Source: Pseudanabaena sp. M085S1SP2A07QC
Lineage (GTDB): Bacteria > Cyanobacteriota > Cyanobacteriia > Pseudanabaenales > Pseudanabaenaceae
Direction: 5' to 3'
DNA length: 64,000 nucleotides
NCBI GenBank assembly: GCA_020404895.1
Contig: JADBWK010000024.1
Span: 1-64,000, forward strand
Part shown: in pieces, positions 7,668-17,856 of the stretch
Layout of the letters: every line of letters begins with the position of its first letter
Numbering within the stretch: the stretch's first letter is position 1
Position numbers and translations under genes: made by a program
The notes under the pieces: model-generated
What the model was told of the DNA's origin: nothing
Seen by the model: only the letters and a program-made list of their open reading frames with translations
Databases searched by the model: none

Positions 7668-10157
7668 ATGTTTGAACGCTTTACAGAAAAAGCAATTAAA
7701 GTCATCATGCTGGCTCAAGAGGAAGCTCGCCGCCTCGGTCATAACTTTGTCGGCACAGAGCAAATTCTATTGGGTCTGATCGGAGAAGGAACTGGCGTTG
7801 CCGCCAAAGTACTGAAGTCGATGGGTGTAAACCTCAAAGATGCACGGATTGAGGTTGAGAAAATCATCGGACGCGGCTCTGGTTTTGTCGCGGTAGAAAT
7901 CCCTTTCACACCTCGCGCCAAAAGAGTTCTAGAGTTGTCCTTAGAAGAAGCTCGCCAGTTGGGACATAACTACATCGGTACTGAGCATCTATTGCTAGGA
8001 CTAATTCGCGAAGGCGAAGGTGTTGCCGCTAGAGTTTTAGAAAATCTGGGCGTTGATTTGTCAAAAGTCCGCACACAAGTAATCCGCATGTTAGGTGAAA
8101 CTGCTGAAGTCTCAGCAGGTGGAGGTTCATCGGGACGCACCAAAACACCAACCCTTGACGAGTTTGGATCAAACCTGACCCAGCTTGCCCAAGATGGCAA
8201 GCTCGACCCTGTTGTGGGTCGCGAGAAGGAAATTGAACGAGTAATCCAAATCCTCGGTCGCCGCACCAAAAACAACCCTGTTTTGATCGGTGAACCTGGT
8301 GTAGGTAAAACCGCGATCGCGGAAGGTTTAGCTCAGCGCATATCTAATAGTGACATCCCTGACATTTTGCAAGAAAAGCGAGTTGTCACTCTTGATATCG
8401 GTCTGCTAGTTGCGGGTACAAAGTATCGGGGTGAATTTGAGGAACGCCTCAAAAAGATCATGGAAGAGATTCGCACTGCTGGCAATGTGATCTTGGTAAT
8501 TGATGAAGTTCACACCTTGATTGGTGCTGGCGCTGCTGAAGGTGCGATCGATGCCGCTAACATTCTAAAGCCAGCCCTTGCTCGTGGCGAACTGCAATGC
8601 ATCGGCGCTACAACCCTTGACGAATATCGCAAACACATCGAACGTGACGCGGCTCTCGAACGTCGCTTCCAACCTGTCATGGTTGGTGAGCCTAGCGTCG
8701 AAGAAACCATCGAAATTTTGATTGGTTTACGTCAACGTTATGAAGAGCATCACAAGCTGAAGATCGATGATGCGGCATTAGTTGCCGCCGCAAAACTAGC
8801 TGATCGCTATATCAGCGATCGCTTCTTGCCAGACAAAGCGATCGATTTGGTAGATGAAGCAGGTTCTCGTGTACGCCTGATTAACTCGCAGTTACCTCCA
8901 GCAGCTAAAGAACTAGACAAAGAATTGCGTCAAACTCTCAAAGATAAGGATGATGCTGTTCGTAAACAGGACTTTGATAAAGCTGCCGAATTGCGAGACA
9001 AGGAAATCGATCTCAAGCAACAAATTCGCGCCCTCAGCCAAACCAAAAAGGCTGAAACTCCTGCCGAAGATGCACCTGAGATTCATGTAACCGAAGAAGA
9101 CATCGCCTATATCGTCAGTTCTTGGACTGGCGTACCTGTCCTTAAAATCACTGAATCTGAATCTGTCAAGCTCATGCAGATGGAAGAAACTCTGCATAGC
9201 CGCGTAATCGGACAAGATGAGGCTGTTAAAGCTATTTCTCGTGCGATCCGTCGTGCACGTGTTGGACTTAAGAGCCCCAACCGTCCGATCGCTAGTTTTA
9301 TCTTCTCAGGACCTACAGGCGTTGGAAAGACTGAGCTAACCAAGGCTCTTGCAGCTTACTTCTTCGGATCTGAAGATGCAATGATCCGCCTCGATATGTC
9401 TGAATATATGGAGCGTCACACCGTATCTAAATTGATCGGTTCACCTCCAGGATATGTTGGCTATAACGAAGGTGGTCAGCTTACTGAAGCTGTGCGTCGT
9501 CGTCCTTACACCGTGGTGCTATTCGACGAAATCGAAAAAGCTCACCCCGATGTTTTCAATTTACTCTTACAAGTACTTGAAGATGGTCGCTTGACTGATT
9601 CCAAGGGTCGCACCGTTGACTTCAAGAACACCTTATTGATTATGACCTCCAACGTCGGCTCTAAGGTAATCGAAAAAGGTGGCGGTGGACTCGGCTTTGA
9701 CTTCGCTGCTAGTCAAGAAGATGCACTTTATACCCGCATCCGATCGCTAGTTAACGAAGAACTCAAGCAATACTTCCGCCCAGAGTTCCTCAACCGTCTT
9801 GACGAAATCATCGTCTTCCGTCAGTTGACGAAACCCGAAGTCAAGGAAATTGCCGATCTAATGCTTAATGAGTTCTTCAAGCGGATGCTTGATAAGGATA
9901 TAGTACTTACGGTAACTGAGCGATTTAAGGAGCTGCTTGTCCAAGAAGGCTACAACCCCAGCTACGGCGCACGTCCATTACGTAGAGCGATCATGCGCTT
10001 GCTCGAAGATTCTCTTGCCGAAGAGATCCTCACAGGTAAAGTGCGTGAAGGTGCATCTGTACAGGTTGATGTCGATGACGATGGCAAGGTCAAGGTGATC
10101 GAACAAGAAGCTCTAAGCGGCTCTGAAAATAACCTTCAGTTGCTGCCATCAGCTTAA
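7668..10157 (+). CDS. clpC: ATP-dependent Clp protease ATPase subunit ClpC
   Basis: 829-residue HSP100 unfoldase that feeds substrates to ClpP. Two Clp_N repeats fill residues 1-145 ([15 protein letters not shown] and [15 protein letters not shown]). AAA domain 1 has Walker [10 protein letters not shown] and Walker B 'VILVIDEVH'. The middle region has the UVR-type motif '[12 protein letters not shown]' that distinguishes ClpC from ClpB. AAA domain 2 has Walker [10 protein letters not shown], '[11 protein letters not shown]' and the ClpB_D2 small domain ([15 protein letters not shown]). The length and very high conservation fit the essential cyanobacterial/chloroplast ClpC. Codon use and HIP1 sites are native. 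Confidence 0.97.
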   Translation: MFERFTEKAIKVIMLAQEEARRLGHNFVGTEQILLGLIGEGTGVAAKVLKSMGVNLKDARIEVEKIIGRGSGFVAVEIPFTPRAKRVLELSLEEARQLGHNYIGTEHLLLGLIREGEGVAARVLENLGVDLSKVRTQVIRMLGETAEVSAGGGSSGRTKTPTLDEFGSNLTQLAQDGKLDPVVGREKEIERVIQILGRRTKNNPVLIGEPGVGKTAIAEGLAQRISNSDIPDILQEKRVVTLDIGLLVAGTKYRGEFEERLKKIMEEIRTAGNVILVIDEVHTLIGAGAAEGAIDAANILKPALARGELQCIGATTLDEYRKHIERDAALERRFQPVMVGEPSVEETIEILIGLRQRYEEHHKLKIDDAALVAAAKLADRYISDRFLPDKAIDLVDEAGSRVRLINSQLPPAAKELDKELRQTLKDKDDAVRKQDFDKAAELRDKEIDLKQQIRALSQTKKAETPAEDAPEIHVTEEDIAYIVSSWTGVPVLKITESESVKLMQMEETLHSRVIGQDEAVKAISRAIRRARVGLKSPNRPIASFIFSGPTGVGKTELTKALAAYFFGSEDAMIRLDMSEYMERHTVSKLIGSPPGYVGYNEGGQLTEAVRRRPYTVVLFDEIEKAHPDVFNLLLQVLEDGRLTDSKGRTVDFKNTLLIMTSNVGSKVIEKGGGGLGFDFAASQEDALYTRIRSLVNEELKQYFRPEFLNRLDEIIVFRQLTKPEVKEIADLMLNEFFKRMLDKDIVLTVTERFKELLVQEGYNPSYGARPLRRAIMRLLEDSLAEEILTGKVREGASVQVDVDDDGKVKVIEQEALSGSENNLQLLPSA

Positions 10158-10160
10158 GAT

Positions 10161-10205
10161 AGACAAAGGCAATCCCTGCGCTAAGCGTAGGGATTGCCTT
10201 TGTCT
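10161..10205. terminator. Hairpin terminator after clpC
   Basis: 21-bp stem with one G-T wobble, loop TAA, starting a few bases after the clpC stop. The tip GCGC-TAA-GCG resembles those at 3462 and 19646. Confidence 0.8.
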
Positions 10206-10248
10206 GGTTGTAGGTAATTTGCATAGCGCTAAATTTAAAACAAGCTTC

Positions 10249-11340
10249 ATGAATGCCAACCAGCGTAATATTGCCGTGAAATCTAATCCTCTGCCTCCTA
10301 CAAAATTACAGTCGGTCGCAGGGGATTTGTCATCTGCGGAGATGCCTGAAGTCATTGTCTTACCTCAAAATGACGAGTATATCGGTAATGTACCTTCTCC
10401 GCTGACTGTCGCAGATGTCGAGGGGGGTGAACTTAAACCTATTCCCACCACCAGCAAACCTGCAAAAAAAACTCAGCCCGAACCAGAAACCGATTCAGAA
10501 ATCTCGCAGGTTCGTTTTAAAACGCTTGATGGAAAACTGAACCTGTTGTTACCAACTGACAAAAAAGTCAAGTTACCGTTTAAGCAATCAAACGATAATG
10601 GTGAATTTCAAACAGTTGAGTTAGATAATATTCATTCGGATAATTCTGAGACTTCGCTGCTAACCTTAAGTTGGGAAGAAATACTTTCTCAGTTAGAGCA
10701 ACGCATGGCGGCGAGTGGTCATGATTGGAAGCCTCGCACGCAGGTGTATTTGCAAGCAGGCGATCGCCTCTTGGACACGCGCCAACTCCAAGAATTATCC
10801 GAGTCACTGCAAAATTATCAACTTTTGCTACATTGTATTGTCACCAATCGTCGCCAAACTGCGGTTAATGCTGCTAGCATGGGCTTCTGCGTAGAGCAAG
10901 GTACGGTCTTTCGTGAACTGCTAGGATTTAATCCGATTCCTAATGCACCAACGGATGATCCGCTATACATTAAGATGACGGTAAGATGTGGTACAGAAAT
11001 TCGGCATTCTGGCAGTATTATTATCTTCGGTGATGTCAATGCTGGTGCAGAGCTTATCTCTGAAGGCGACATTATTGTGTGTGGCAAGCTAAAAGGCATG
11101 GCTCATGCAGGGGCGAAAGGCAACGCTCAGGCAGTTGTTATGGCTTTACACTTAGACGCAACCCAAATTAGGATTGCCAGCTTTATTGCCCGTGTTGAGA
11201 GTCCGAGCACATCTTTCTGTCCAGAAGTAGCATTTGTAAGTACACAAGGTACGCCTGCTATTAAAATTGTCCAAGTTGTTGATTTTTCAGCATTTAGTCA
11301 TTCTTCGCTCAACTATCCCTCGCAAATCAGTAATTCGTAA
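10249..11340 (+). CDS. minC: Septum site-determining protein MinC
   Basis: 363 residues from the ATG at 10249 (a TTG at 10219 would add ten). The C-terminal beta-solenoid MinC domain is clear: 'VRCGTEIRHSGSIIIFGDVNAGAELISEGDIIVCGKLKGMAHAG'. It is preceded by an N-terminal domain of about 100 residues and a long, poorly conserved leader, as in other cyanobacterial MinC proteins. MinC inhibits FtsZ assembly away from midcell. It opens a minC-minD-minE operon, ending 2 bp before minD. Confidence 0.93.
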   Translation: MNANQRNIAVKSNPLPPTKLQSVAGDLSSAEMPEVIVLPQNDEYIGNVPSPLTVADVEGGELKPIPTTSKPAKKTQPEPETDSEISQVRFKTLDGKLNLLLPTDKKVKLPFKQSNDNGEFQTVELDNIHSDNSETSLLTLSWEEILSQLEQRMAASGHDWKPRTQVYLQAGDRLLDTRQLQELSESLQNYQLLLHCIVTNRRQTAVNAASMGFCVEQGTVFRELLGFNPIPNAPTDDPLYIKMTVRCGTEIRHSGSIIIFGDVNAGAELISEGDIIVCGKLKGMAHAGAKGNAQAVVMALHLDATQIRIASFIARVESPSTSFCPEVAFVSTQGTPAIKIVQVVDFSAFSHSSLNYPSQISNS

Positions 11341-11342
11341 AC

Positions 11343-12146
11343 ATGAGTCGCATTATCGTTGTTACCTCTGGTAAAGGTGGTGTCGGCAAGACCACATCTT
11401 CAGCAAATCTCGGCATGGCTCTCGCCAAACTGGGACGCAAAGTGGTTTTGGTAGATGCTGACTTTGGCTTACGCAATCTCGATCTTTTATTGGGATTAGA
11501 AAATCGCATCGTGTATACGGCTCTAGAAGTTATTGCGCGAGAATGTAAGCTCGATCAAGCTCTAGTCAAAGATAAGCGGCAACCCAACCTGTCTTTATTG
11601 GCGGCTCCCCAAACTCGCAACAAAACGGCGATTACGGCAGCCCACATGAAGGCACTGGTGGAGGTTTTAGGCAGATATTTTGATTATGTTTTGATTGACT
11701 GTCCCGCAGGCATTGAGTCAGGATTTCAGAATGCGATCGCTGGCGCGAAAGAAGCGATCGTCGTGACAACTCCCGAAATTTCGGCAGTGCGCGATGCCGA
11801 TCGGGTAGTTGGGTTGCTCGAAGCCAATCGAATTACGGATATTAAACTAATTCTAAATCGTATTCGTCCTGCGATGGTACAAAACAACGACATGATGAAT
11901 GTCGAGGATGTGCTGGATATTCTGTCAGTCAAATTGATTGGCGTAATTCCTGATGACGAACAGGTGATCGTTTCTACGAATAAAGGGGAACCATTGGTGT
12001 TGTCAGATAAGCCATCGCTGGCAGGCACTGCCTATGAAAATGTGGCAAAACGCCTTGAAGGAAAAAATATTGAGTTTTTAAAGCTCGAAGCCCCTCCTAA
12101 AGGATTTTTTGCTCGTCTGACAAATTGGATTAGTGGTAACTCCTGA
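11343..12146 (+). CDS. minD: Septum site-determining ATPase MinD
   Basis: 267-residue ParA/MinD ATPase. The deviant Walker A 'SGKGGVGKTTSSAN' is at residues 9-22, with 'VVLVDADFGLRNLDLLLG' following and 'YVLIDCPAGIESGF' as the Walker B region. The C-terminus ends in an amphipathic stretch (GFFARLTNWISGNS) that fits the membrane-targeting sequence. MinD dimerises with ATP on the membrane, recruits MinC and is released by MinE. It is tightly spaced in the min operon (2 bp from minC, 8 bp to minE). Confidence 0.96.
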   Translation: MSRIIVVTSGKGGVGKTTSSANLGMALAKLGRKVVLVDADFGLRNLDLLLGLENRIVYTALEVIARECKLDQALVKDKRQPNLSLLAAPQTRNKTAITAAHMKALVEVLGRYFDYVLIDCPAGIESGFQNAIAGAKEAIVVTTPEISAVRDADRVVGLLEANRITDIKLILNRIRPAMVQNNDMMNVEDVLDILSVKLIGVIPDDEQVIVSTNKGEPLVLSDKPSLAGTAYENVAKRLEGKNIEFLKLEAPPKGFFARLTNWISGNS

Positions 12147-12154
12147 GGTTAGAG

Positions 12155-12931
12155 ATGATTTCAACACTGCTCGATCGCCTATTTCAAAGAAGTAATGTCC
12201 CTAGTGGGGCAAAAGTCAAGCAGCGTTTGAAATTTATCCTTGCCCATGATCGGGCTGCGATCGAGCCACAGGTATTTGAAAATATGCGCCATGAGATTAT
12301 GCGTGTAGTTTCTAAGTATGTAGAACTTGACGAAGGCTCATTGGATATTCGCCTAGAGTCTGACAAACGGATGACAGCATTGATTGCCAATTTGCCGATT
12401 CGGATGGTGCGTGAAGAACTGCCCAATCTAGTTAGTCTCTTTGATGAACCCACTGACGAAGTAACTTCATCATCAAGTAACGCCGATTCCTTAGCATTAG
12501 AAATGGATCAATCTGCCGTGGATGCTCTTGATGCGATCATTGTAAAAGAAAACATCAAAGCTACAACTGAAGATATTTCTTCCGAGCGCATTGCGGTTAT
12601 TGCCGAACAGACTATCGAAGTAACCAGCAAAATAAGAATAGCTGCTAATAACAATCAAAACGAAGGGAGCAATGATCGCGTTGAAGAAACTGATACATCC
12701 CAAACCATTATCACAAATATTGTCGATGATTCTGATTTAGTTTCGACTGACACAGCATTAGAAAATCCTATCAATGAAGAATTAGAAGAGTTAAATGAGC
12801 AAACAAGTGATCAATTAGAGTTGTCTTTAGGTTTGCCTAATTCACAAGAATCTCAAGAAATAGTAGTTGAAGAATCTCCAAAACTTTATAATCGAGAGGA
12901 AGAGAATCATGGCAGTTACGACAGAAGCTAA
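12155..12931 (+). CDS. minE: MinE with long acidic C-terminal extension
   Basis: 258 residues, whereas MinE is usually 85-105. Residues 1-98 are a normal MinE. They have an N-terminal membrane/MinD-contact segment (LLDRLFQRS), 'KQRLKFILAHDRAAIEP' for the anti-MinCD helix and 'LDIRLESDKRMTALIANLPI' for the dimerisation sheet. The remaining 160 residues are rich in D, E, S, T and N, low in complexity and of no known domain. No internal frameshift is visible. The reading frame runs into a Uma2 remnant starting at 12909. The extension may be a native disordered tail or captured intergenic sequence. Confidence 0.9.
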   Translation: MISTLLDRLFQRSNVPSGAKVKQRLKFILAHDRAAIEPQVFENMRHEIMRVVSKYVELDEGSLDIRLESDKRMTALIANLPIRMVREELPNLVSLFDEPTDEVTSSSSNADSLALEMDQSAVDALDAIIVKENIKATTEDISSERIAVIAEQTIEVTSKIRIAANNNQNEGSNDRVEETDTSQTIITNIVDDSDLVSTDTALENPINEELEELNEQTSDQLELSLGLPNSQESQEIVVEESPKLYNREEENHGSYDRS

Positions 12932-12965
12932 CATCGCCAAAGTACGCTGGACATCTTCTGATTGA
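12909..12965 (+). pseudogene. Uma2-type N-terminal remnant
   Basis: An 18-codon ORF (MAVTTEANIAKVRWTSSD, then stop) overlaps the end of minE. It looks like the opening of a Uma2/DUF820 endonuclease-like protein, which often begins with MAVTTE and a RWT-x-x-D-L motif. The rest of such a gene is absent. Confidence 0.4.
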
Positions 12966-13032
12966 GAATGATTCGATAACTTCACTTCTATTACCAGATT
13001 TCGTCTGTAAGCTCACCGAGATTTTTGAATAA

Positions 13033-13878
13033 ATGTTGACAGTTTATTTCACAATTGGCTTGCCTGCTTCTGGCAAATCTACATGGGCTAAGGCAAAAGT
13101 AGATAAATCACCCAATGGAATTAAGCGGGTGAATAAAGACGAACTTCGTGCCATGCTAGATAATTCCTATTTCTCCAAAGGTAATGAGAAATTTGTTTTA
13201 AATATTCAAGATCAGATTATTAAAGCAGCTTTAGAGGAAGGGAAGCATGTAATTGTGGATAATACGCACCTTGCTCCTAAACACGAAGCGAGAATTAGAG
13301 AATTGATCAAGGGCTTGGCAGTATTAGAGATTGTAGACTTTCGGCATGTAGATTTAGAGACCTGCATTAAGCGTGATTTGCAGCGATTTAACTCAGTTGG
13401 GGAGAAGGTGATTCGTGATATGTACAACCAATTTATCGCACCGCCTAGAAACCCGAAACCTGCACATAATCCAGACTTGCCTGATGCGATTATCTGTGAT
13501 TTAGATGGAACTCTTGCTTTGATTGGCGATCGCAGCCCCTATGATAGCGCCAGTTGTGAGAAAGATTTGGTCAATGAACCCGTGCGATCAATTTTGCAGA
13601 CAGCAGGAAAAGCGATCGTATTTGTGTCTGGGAGAGAGGATAAGTCCAAGCCTCAGACATTGGCATGGCTAGAGAAGCATGGTATATGTTTTGATGCTCT
13701 GCATATGCGAAAGTCAGGTGATATGCGAAAAGACAGCATTGTTAAGAAGGAGATTTATGATGAATTTATTCTTGATAAATACAATGTGGCGTTTGTATTA
13801 GATGATCGCGATCAGGTGGTCAAAGTTTGGCGAGATCTGGGTTTAACTTGCCTACAAGTTGACTATGGAGATTTCTAG
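13033..13878 (+). CDS. T4-like polynucleotide 5'-kinase / 3'-phosphatase
   Basis: 281 residues with the two-domain arrangement of phage T4 Pnkp. The kinase P-loop GLPASGKST is at residues 9-17 and VNKDELR at 33-39. The C-terminal HAD phosphatase has DLDGTLA (nucleophile Asp156 and Asp158), 'FVSGRED' and 'VLDDRDQVVKVWR' (Asp257/Asp258). T4 Pnkp heals broken RNA ends, removing 2',3'-phosphates and adding 5'-phosphate before RNA ligase seals. No RNA ligase gene is visible nearby. It stands alone between the min operon and alaS. DNA-end processing is an alternative role. Confidence 0.85.
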   Translation: MLTVYFTIGLPASGKSTWAKAKVDKSPNGIKRVNKDELRAMLDNSYFSKGNEKFVLNIQDQIIKAALEEGKHVIVDNTHLAPKHEARIRELIKGLAVLEIVDFRHVDLETCIKRDLQRFNSVGEKVIRDMYNQFIAPPRNPKPAHNPDLPDAIICDLDGTLALIGDRSPYDSASCEKDLVNEPVRSILQTAGKAIVFVSGREDKSKPQTLAWLEKHGICFDALHMRKSGDMRKDSIVKKEIYDEFILDKYNVAFVLDDRDQVVKVWRDLGLTCLQVDYGDF

Positions 13879-14107
13879 CTTTTCACGATAATCAGGAAGA
13901 AGGCATAACTAAATGGCAACACCATTTAGAGGATTGGTATTATCGCCAAAGTTTTGGGCAAGGATGCCCTAATCGCTATAATACAAGTAGAAAATTGTTA
14001 AAATTTGTAAGAATTTATATTAGGTTTGCCCAACATATTCATTTCATGTTGCAAACTTGTTGAGTTTTCCTGAATCTATATTACTGTCTGCATTAATTCA
14101 AACTTTT

Positions 14108-16750
14108 ATGGCTAGCCTTCCCTCTCTTACTGGTGCTGAAATTCGCGCGAAGTTTCTCAATTTCTTTGAAGAGCGCGGTCACAAGGTAATGCCTAGTGCT
14201 TCACTCGTACCAGATGATCCTACAGTGCTACTAACGATCGCGGGTATGCTACCATTTAAGCCAATCTTTTTAGGTCAACAGGAGCCTGAGGTTCCTCGCG
14301 CTACCACCTCTCAAAAATGTATCCGTACCAATGACATTGAGAATGTCGGCAGAACAGCGCGTCACCATACATTTTTTGAAATGTTAGGCAATTTCAGTTT
14401 TGGTGACTATTTCAAAAAAGAAGCGATCGCATGGGGATGGGAATTAGTCACTAAAGTATTTCAACTACCGCCCGATCGCCTAGTTGTCAGTGTCTATCAC
14501 ACCGATGAAGATGCCTTTGCGATTTGGCACGATGCGATCGGAATTCCAGCGCATCGAATTCAACGGATGGGGGATGATAATTTTTGGGCTTCGGGTGCGA
14601 CTGGGCCTTGTGGCCCATGTTCAGAAATCTATTATGATTTTCATCCTGAATTGGGTGACGATGCGATTGATTTAGAAGATGATTCACGATTCTTGGAGAT
14701 TTACAATCTGGTCTTCATGGAATTGAATCGAGATGCTGAGGGCAATCTTACAAAACTAAAAAAACAAAATATTGATACGGGCTTGGGCTTGGAGCGGATG
14801 GCTCAGGTTTTACAGGCTGTTCCTAATAACTATGAAACAGATTTAATTTTCCCTATCATCAAAAAAGCCGCCGATATTGCAGGAATTGATTATCACCAGA
14901 GCGATGAGAAGATAAAGTCTTCGCTCAAGGTGATTGGCGATCATGTGAGATCCGTTGTTCATATGATTGCCGATGGCATCAATGCCTCGAATGTTGGACG
15001 CGGTTACATTATGCGTCGTCTCTTGCGCCGAGTAGTTCGTCATGGACGATTGATAGGCATCTCAGGCACATTTGCGTCTGAAGTGGCTGAAGTTGCGATC
15101 GCACTTTCAGAATCCGTTTATCCCAATACTCGTGAAAGAGAGCAAATAATCAAAGATGAGATCAAAATCGAAGAAGTTCGCTTTTTACAAACCCTAGAAC
15201 GTGGAGAAAAGCTGCTTGAAGAGATTCTTACAAAACCTGAAGTGCAATCTGGTAAGACGATTTCGGGCGTAGATGCTTTCACTCTCTATGATACTTACGG
15301 ATTTCCACTTGAATTAACCCAAGAAATCGCCGAAGAAGAAGGCTTTACTGTTGATGCGGTCGGCTTCGAGTCGGAAATGAAGAAGCAACAGGAGCGATCG
15401 CAAGCCGCCCATGAAGATATTGATCTCATGGCGAAAGATAGCTGGGTGAATATTGCTAAAGAAATTGGGAAGACTGAATTTCTTGGCTATACAGAACTGA
15501 GTAGCACTGCGACCGTGAAAGCAATTCTTGTTAATGGTGAATTGGTAAAAACAGCGATCGCAGGTAGCAAAGTTCAAATTGTTTTAGATCGCACTCCTTT
15601 CTATGCAGAATCAGGTGGGCAGGTTGGTGATACGGGTTATCTCGCTATTGGTGAAGCGATCTCCAAGGTTAATGATGTCCAGAAGCAAGCCGATCTATTT
15701 ATCCACATTGGACAAGTAGAACGTGGCAAAATTGCTGTTGGTGATAACGTCAATGCTCAAGTTGCAGTATCTGAACGTCGTCGCATTCAGGCACACCATA
15801 CTGCCACACACCTGTTACAAGCAGCATTGAAGAAAATCGTTGATTCCAATGTTTCTCAAGCAGGTTCTTTAGTCGATAGCGATCGCTTGCGTTTTGACTT
15901 TAATCTCAATCGAGCGGTCACTACTGAAGAGCTTAAGCAAATCGAATTGCAGATCAATAACTGGATCGCCGAAGCCCATGAATCAGTAATCGAAGTATTA
16001 CCAATCTCCCAAGCAAAAGCTAAAGGTGCGATCGCTATGTTCGGTGAAAAATATGGCGCAGAAGTTCGGGTTATGGATATTCCTAATGTATCAATGGAAC
16101 TTTGCGGCGGAACGCATGTAAAAAACACGAGTGAAATTGGACTATTCAAAATCATTTCTGAAGCAGGTGTTGCCTCTGGCGTGCGGCGGATCGAAGCGAT
16201 CGCAGGTCAAGCTGTACTCGAATATCTCACCCTGCGTGACAATATTGCCAAAGATTTAAGCGATCGCTTTAAAATCAAGCCCGAAGAAATTAGCGATCGG
16301 ATTACAGGCTTACAACATGAGCTAAAAAATGCTCAGAAGGAAGTCGAACATCTCAAACAGCAACTAGCCCTAGTTAAAGCGGATTCTCTCATCCATGAAG
16401 CGGAAGCTGTTGGCGAATTTAAGATTCTGGTTGCTCAGCTTCCTGATATCGAAGCCGAAGCATTGAAATCGGCTGCCGAAAAGCTTTCTGCAAAACTTGG
16501 ACATAGTGCAGTAGTACTAGGTTCTTTTACTGATGATGGCAAAGTTACGTTGGTTGCTTCTTTCAGTAAGGAAGTAATTGCTAAGGGTTTACAAGCTGGT
16601 AAATTTATCGGTGCGATCGCCAAAATCTGTGGCGGCGGTGGTGGCGGTCGTCCCAACCTCGCTCAAGCAGGTGGGAAAGATGCCAGTAAGTTGCCCGAAG
16701 CTCTAGAAGCTGCTGAAACTCAGCTAAGACATGCTCTCGGTAATCCTTAG
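14108..16750 (+). CDS. alaS: Alanyl-tRNA synthetase
   Basis: 880 residues from the ATG at 14108; an upstream in-frame TTG at 14057 is unlikely because the conserved N-terminus begins shortly after this ATG ([15 protein letters not shown]). It has the class II catalytic domain ('[20 protein letters not shown]'), then the editing domain with HHTATHLLQ and ELCGGTHV (zinc-binding H and C residues). A coiled coil follows, and the C-Ala domain ends with [15 protein letters not shown]. It charges tRNA-Ala and clears mischarged Ser and Gly. Full length and intact. Confidence 0.97.
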   Translation: MASLPSLTGAEIRAKFLNFFEERGHKVMPSASLVPDDPTVLLTIAGMLPFKPIFLGQQEPEVPRATTSQKCIRTNDIENVGRTARHHTFFEMLGNFSFGDYFKKEAIAWGWELVTKVFQLPPDRLVVSVYHTDEDAFAIWHDAIGIPAHRIQRMGDDNFWASGATGPCGPCSEIYYDFHPELGDDAIDLEDDSRFLEIYNLVFMELNRDAEGNLTKLKKQNIDTGLGLERMAQVLQAVPNNYETDLIFPIIKKAADIAGIDYHQSDEKIKSSLKVIGDHVRSVVHMIADGINASNVGRGYIMRRLLRRVVRHGRLIGISGTFASEVAEVAIALSESVYPNTREREQIIKDEIKIEEVRFLQTLERGEKLLEEILTKPEVQSGKTISGVDAFTLYDTYGFPLELTQEIAEEEGFTVDAVGFESEMKKQQERSQAAHEDIDLMAKDSWVNIAKEIGKTEFLGYTELSSTATVKAILVNGELVKTAIAGSKVQIVLDRTPFYAESGGQVGDTGYLAIGEAISKVNDVQKQADLFIHIGQVERGKIAVGDNVNAQVAVSERRRIQAHHTATHLLQAALKKIVDSNVSQAGSLVDSDRLRFDFNLNRAVTTEELKQIELQINNWIAEAHESVIEVLPISQAKAKGAIAMFGEKYGAEVRVMDIPNVSMELCGGTHVKNTSEIGLFKIISEAGVASGVRRIEAIAGQAVLEYLTLRDNIAKDLSDRFKIKPEEISDRITGLQHELKNAQKEVEHLKQQLALVKADSLIHEAEAVGEFKILVAQLPDIEAEALKSAAEKLSAKLGHSAVVLGSFTDDGKVTLVASFSKEVIAKGLQAGKFIGAIAKICGGGGGGRPNLAQAGGKDASKLPEALEAAETQLRHALGNP

Positions 16751-16782
16751 AAATTCTCTTAAGTCAAGATAGAAGTCTAACC

Positions 16783-17850
16783 ATGAAACTACACTCGTTA
16801 GAAATTGAAAATTTTCGAGCTATAAAACATCTTGAATTAGATTTTACTGACAAATTGTCAAGACCAAGATTAATGACTTTAATTGTTGGTCCTAACGGCT
16901 CAGGTAAAACTTCTATCTTTGACGCTATTGATATTGTTGTTAAGACGGCTGAAGATGGGCAAAATCCACAATTAAGAGATGGGTTAATTTTGTCACCTCA
17001 GCAAATTATCAAAGGAATTGGATGTCATTCTAATATTAGATTTGAATATTCATTGAATGAAGATGAAGAAAAAGCAATTATAAAGGTTTATTCTAAAATG
17101 GGTTTTCCAATATCTGAACAATTGGAAAAAGGCAAAAAATTTGCAGTTAAAGATATCTCTAAAATTAGGTGGTCATTTCCCTCAAAAAACTTTAATCAGT
17201 ATCCTTGTGATATTGAGAACGAATCACCAGATTTAATTTATTGTCTAGGAGCAAGAGGAATAGCTCAAAAAGCGATTGCCATAAATTTAGAATCTTCAAA
17301 TATTTTTGATGTAATTGGAGGAATTTGCTACTTAGATCAACGCAGAATAGTAAGCTTAGACAAAAGTATATCTAACAGCAAAGAAGAGAATTTAGCTCTT
17401 GATGATGTACTTTCGCGACTTTATTTTTACTATAAAAAACATATAATATGGAACGAAGAAAAATATGGCGAGTCATATTGGACAAGGATACAACGCCTTT
17501 TTAATAAGATTTGCTATCCTGCTGAATTCATCGGTTTAGAGTCAGGACCAGATTCAGATACTCTTATTTTGCGAAAAAATGGCGTTGACTATGATCTATA
17601 TCAGATGAGTTCTGGTGAGCATCAAATTTTACGGATCTTAGTTGGTCTAGCATCGGCAACAGCGAAGAACTCAATTGTTTTAATTGATGAAATCGAACTT
17701 AATCTGCATCCGACTTGGCAGAAAAGATTAATTAGAACATTGAGAGATGATACAGATAATAATCAATATATTTTTACAACTCACTCCCCTGACGTGATGG
17801 GTCTTTTTTATGATTCAGAAATTATTTATCTTGGGGATTTATTGGAGTAA
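16783..17850 (+). CDS. AAA/ABC-type ATPase of a two-gene defence-like module (PARIS AriA-like)
   Basis: 355 residues of the OLD/RecF-like ABC ATPase class. It has 'SLEIENFRAIKHLELDF' at the start, Walker A GPNGSGKT (residues 36-43), signature SSGEHQ (276-281), Walker B VLIDEIE (299-305) and H-loop TTHSP (332-336). A family-specific insert fills the middle. The next gene begins 6 bp after its stop and encodes a TOPRIM/DUF4435-like protein. An ATPase plus DUF4435 pair is the layout of PARIS, where AriA senses phage anti-restriction proteins and releases the AriB effector. AriA is typically longer than this. The gene is A+T-rich and has no HIP1 site, unlike its neighbours, suggesting transfer. 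Confidence 0.75.
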   Translation: MKLHSLEIENFRAIKHLELDFTDKLSRPRLMTLIVGPNGSGKTSIFDAIDIVVKTAEDGQNPQLRDGLILSPQQIIKGIGCHSNIRFEYSLNEDEEKAIIKVYSKMGFPISEQLEKGKKFAVKDISKIRWSFPSKNFNQYPCDIENESPDLIYCLGARGIAQKAIAINLESSNIFDVIGGICYLDQRRIVSLDKSISNSKEENLALDDVLSRLYFYYKKHIIWNEEKYGESYWTRIQRLFNKICYPAEFIGLESGPDSDTLILRKNGVDYDLYQMSSGEHQILRILVGLASATAKNSIVLIDEIELNLHPTWQKRLIRTLRDDTDNNQYIFTTHSPDVMGLFYDSEIIYLGDLLE

Positions 17851-17856
17851 TTAGTA

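Noticed and set aside
13879-14107. Search for a tRNA or riboswitch before alaS
   Set aside because: No cloverleaf or conserved leader motif could be found by eye.
14057-14107. Upstream TTG start for AlaRS
   Set aside because: The conserved AlaRS N-terminus begins just after the ATG at 14108, and the extra residues have no counterpart in typical AlaRS.
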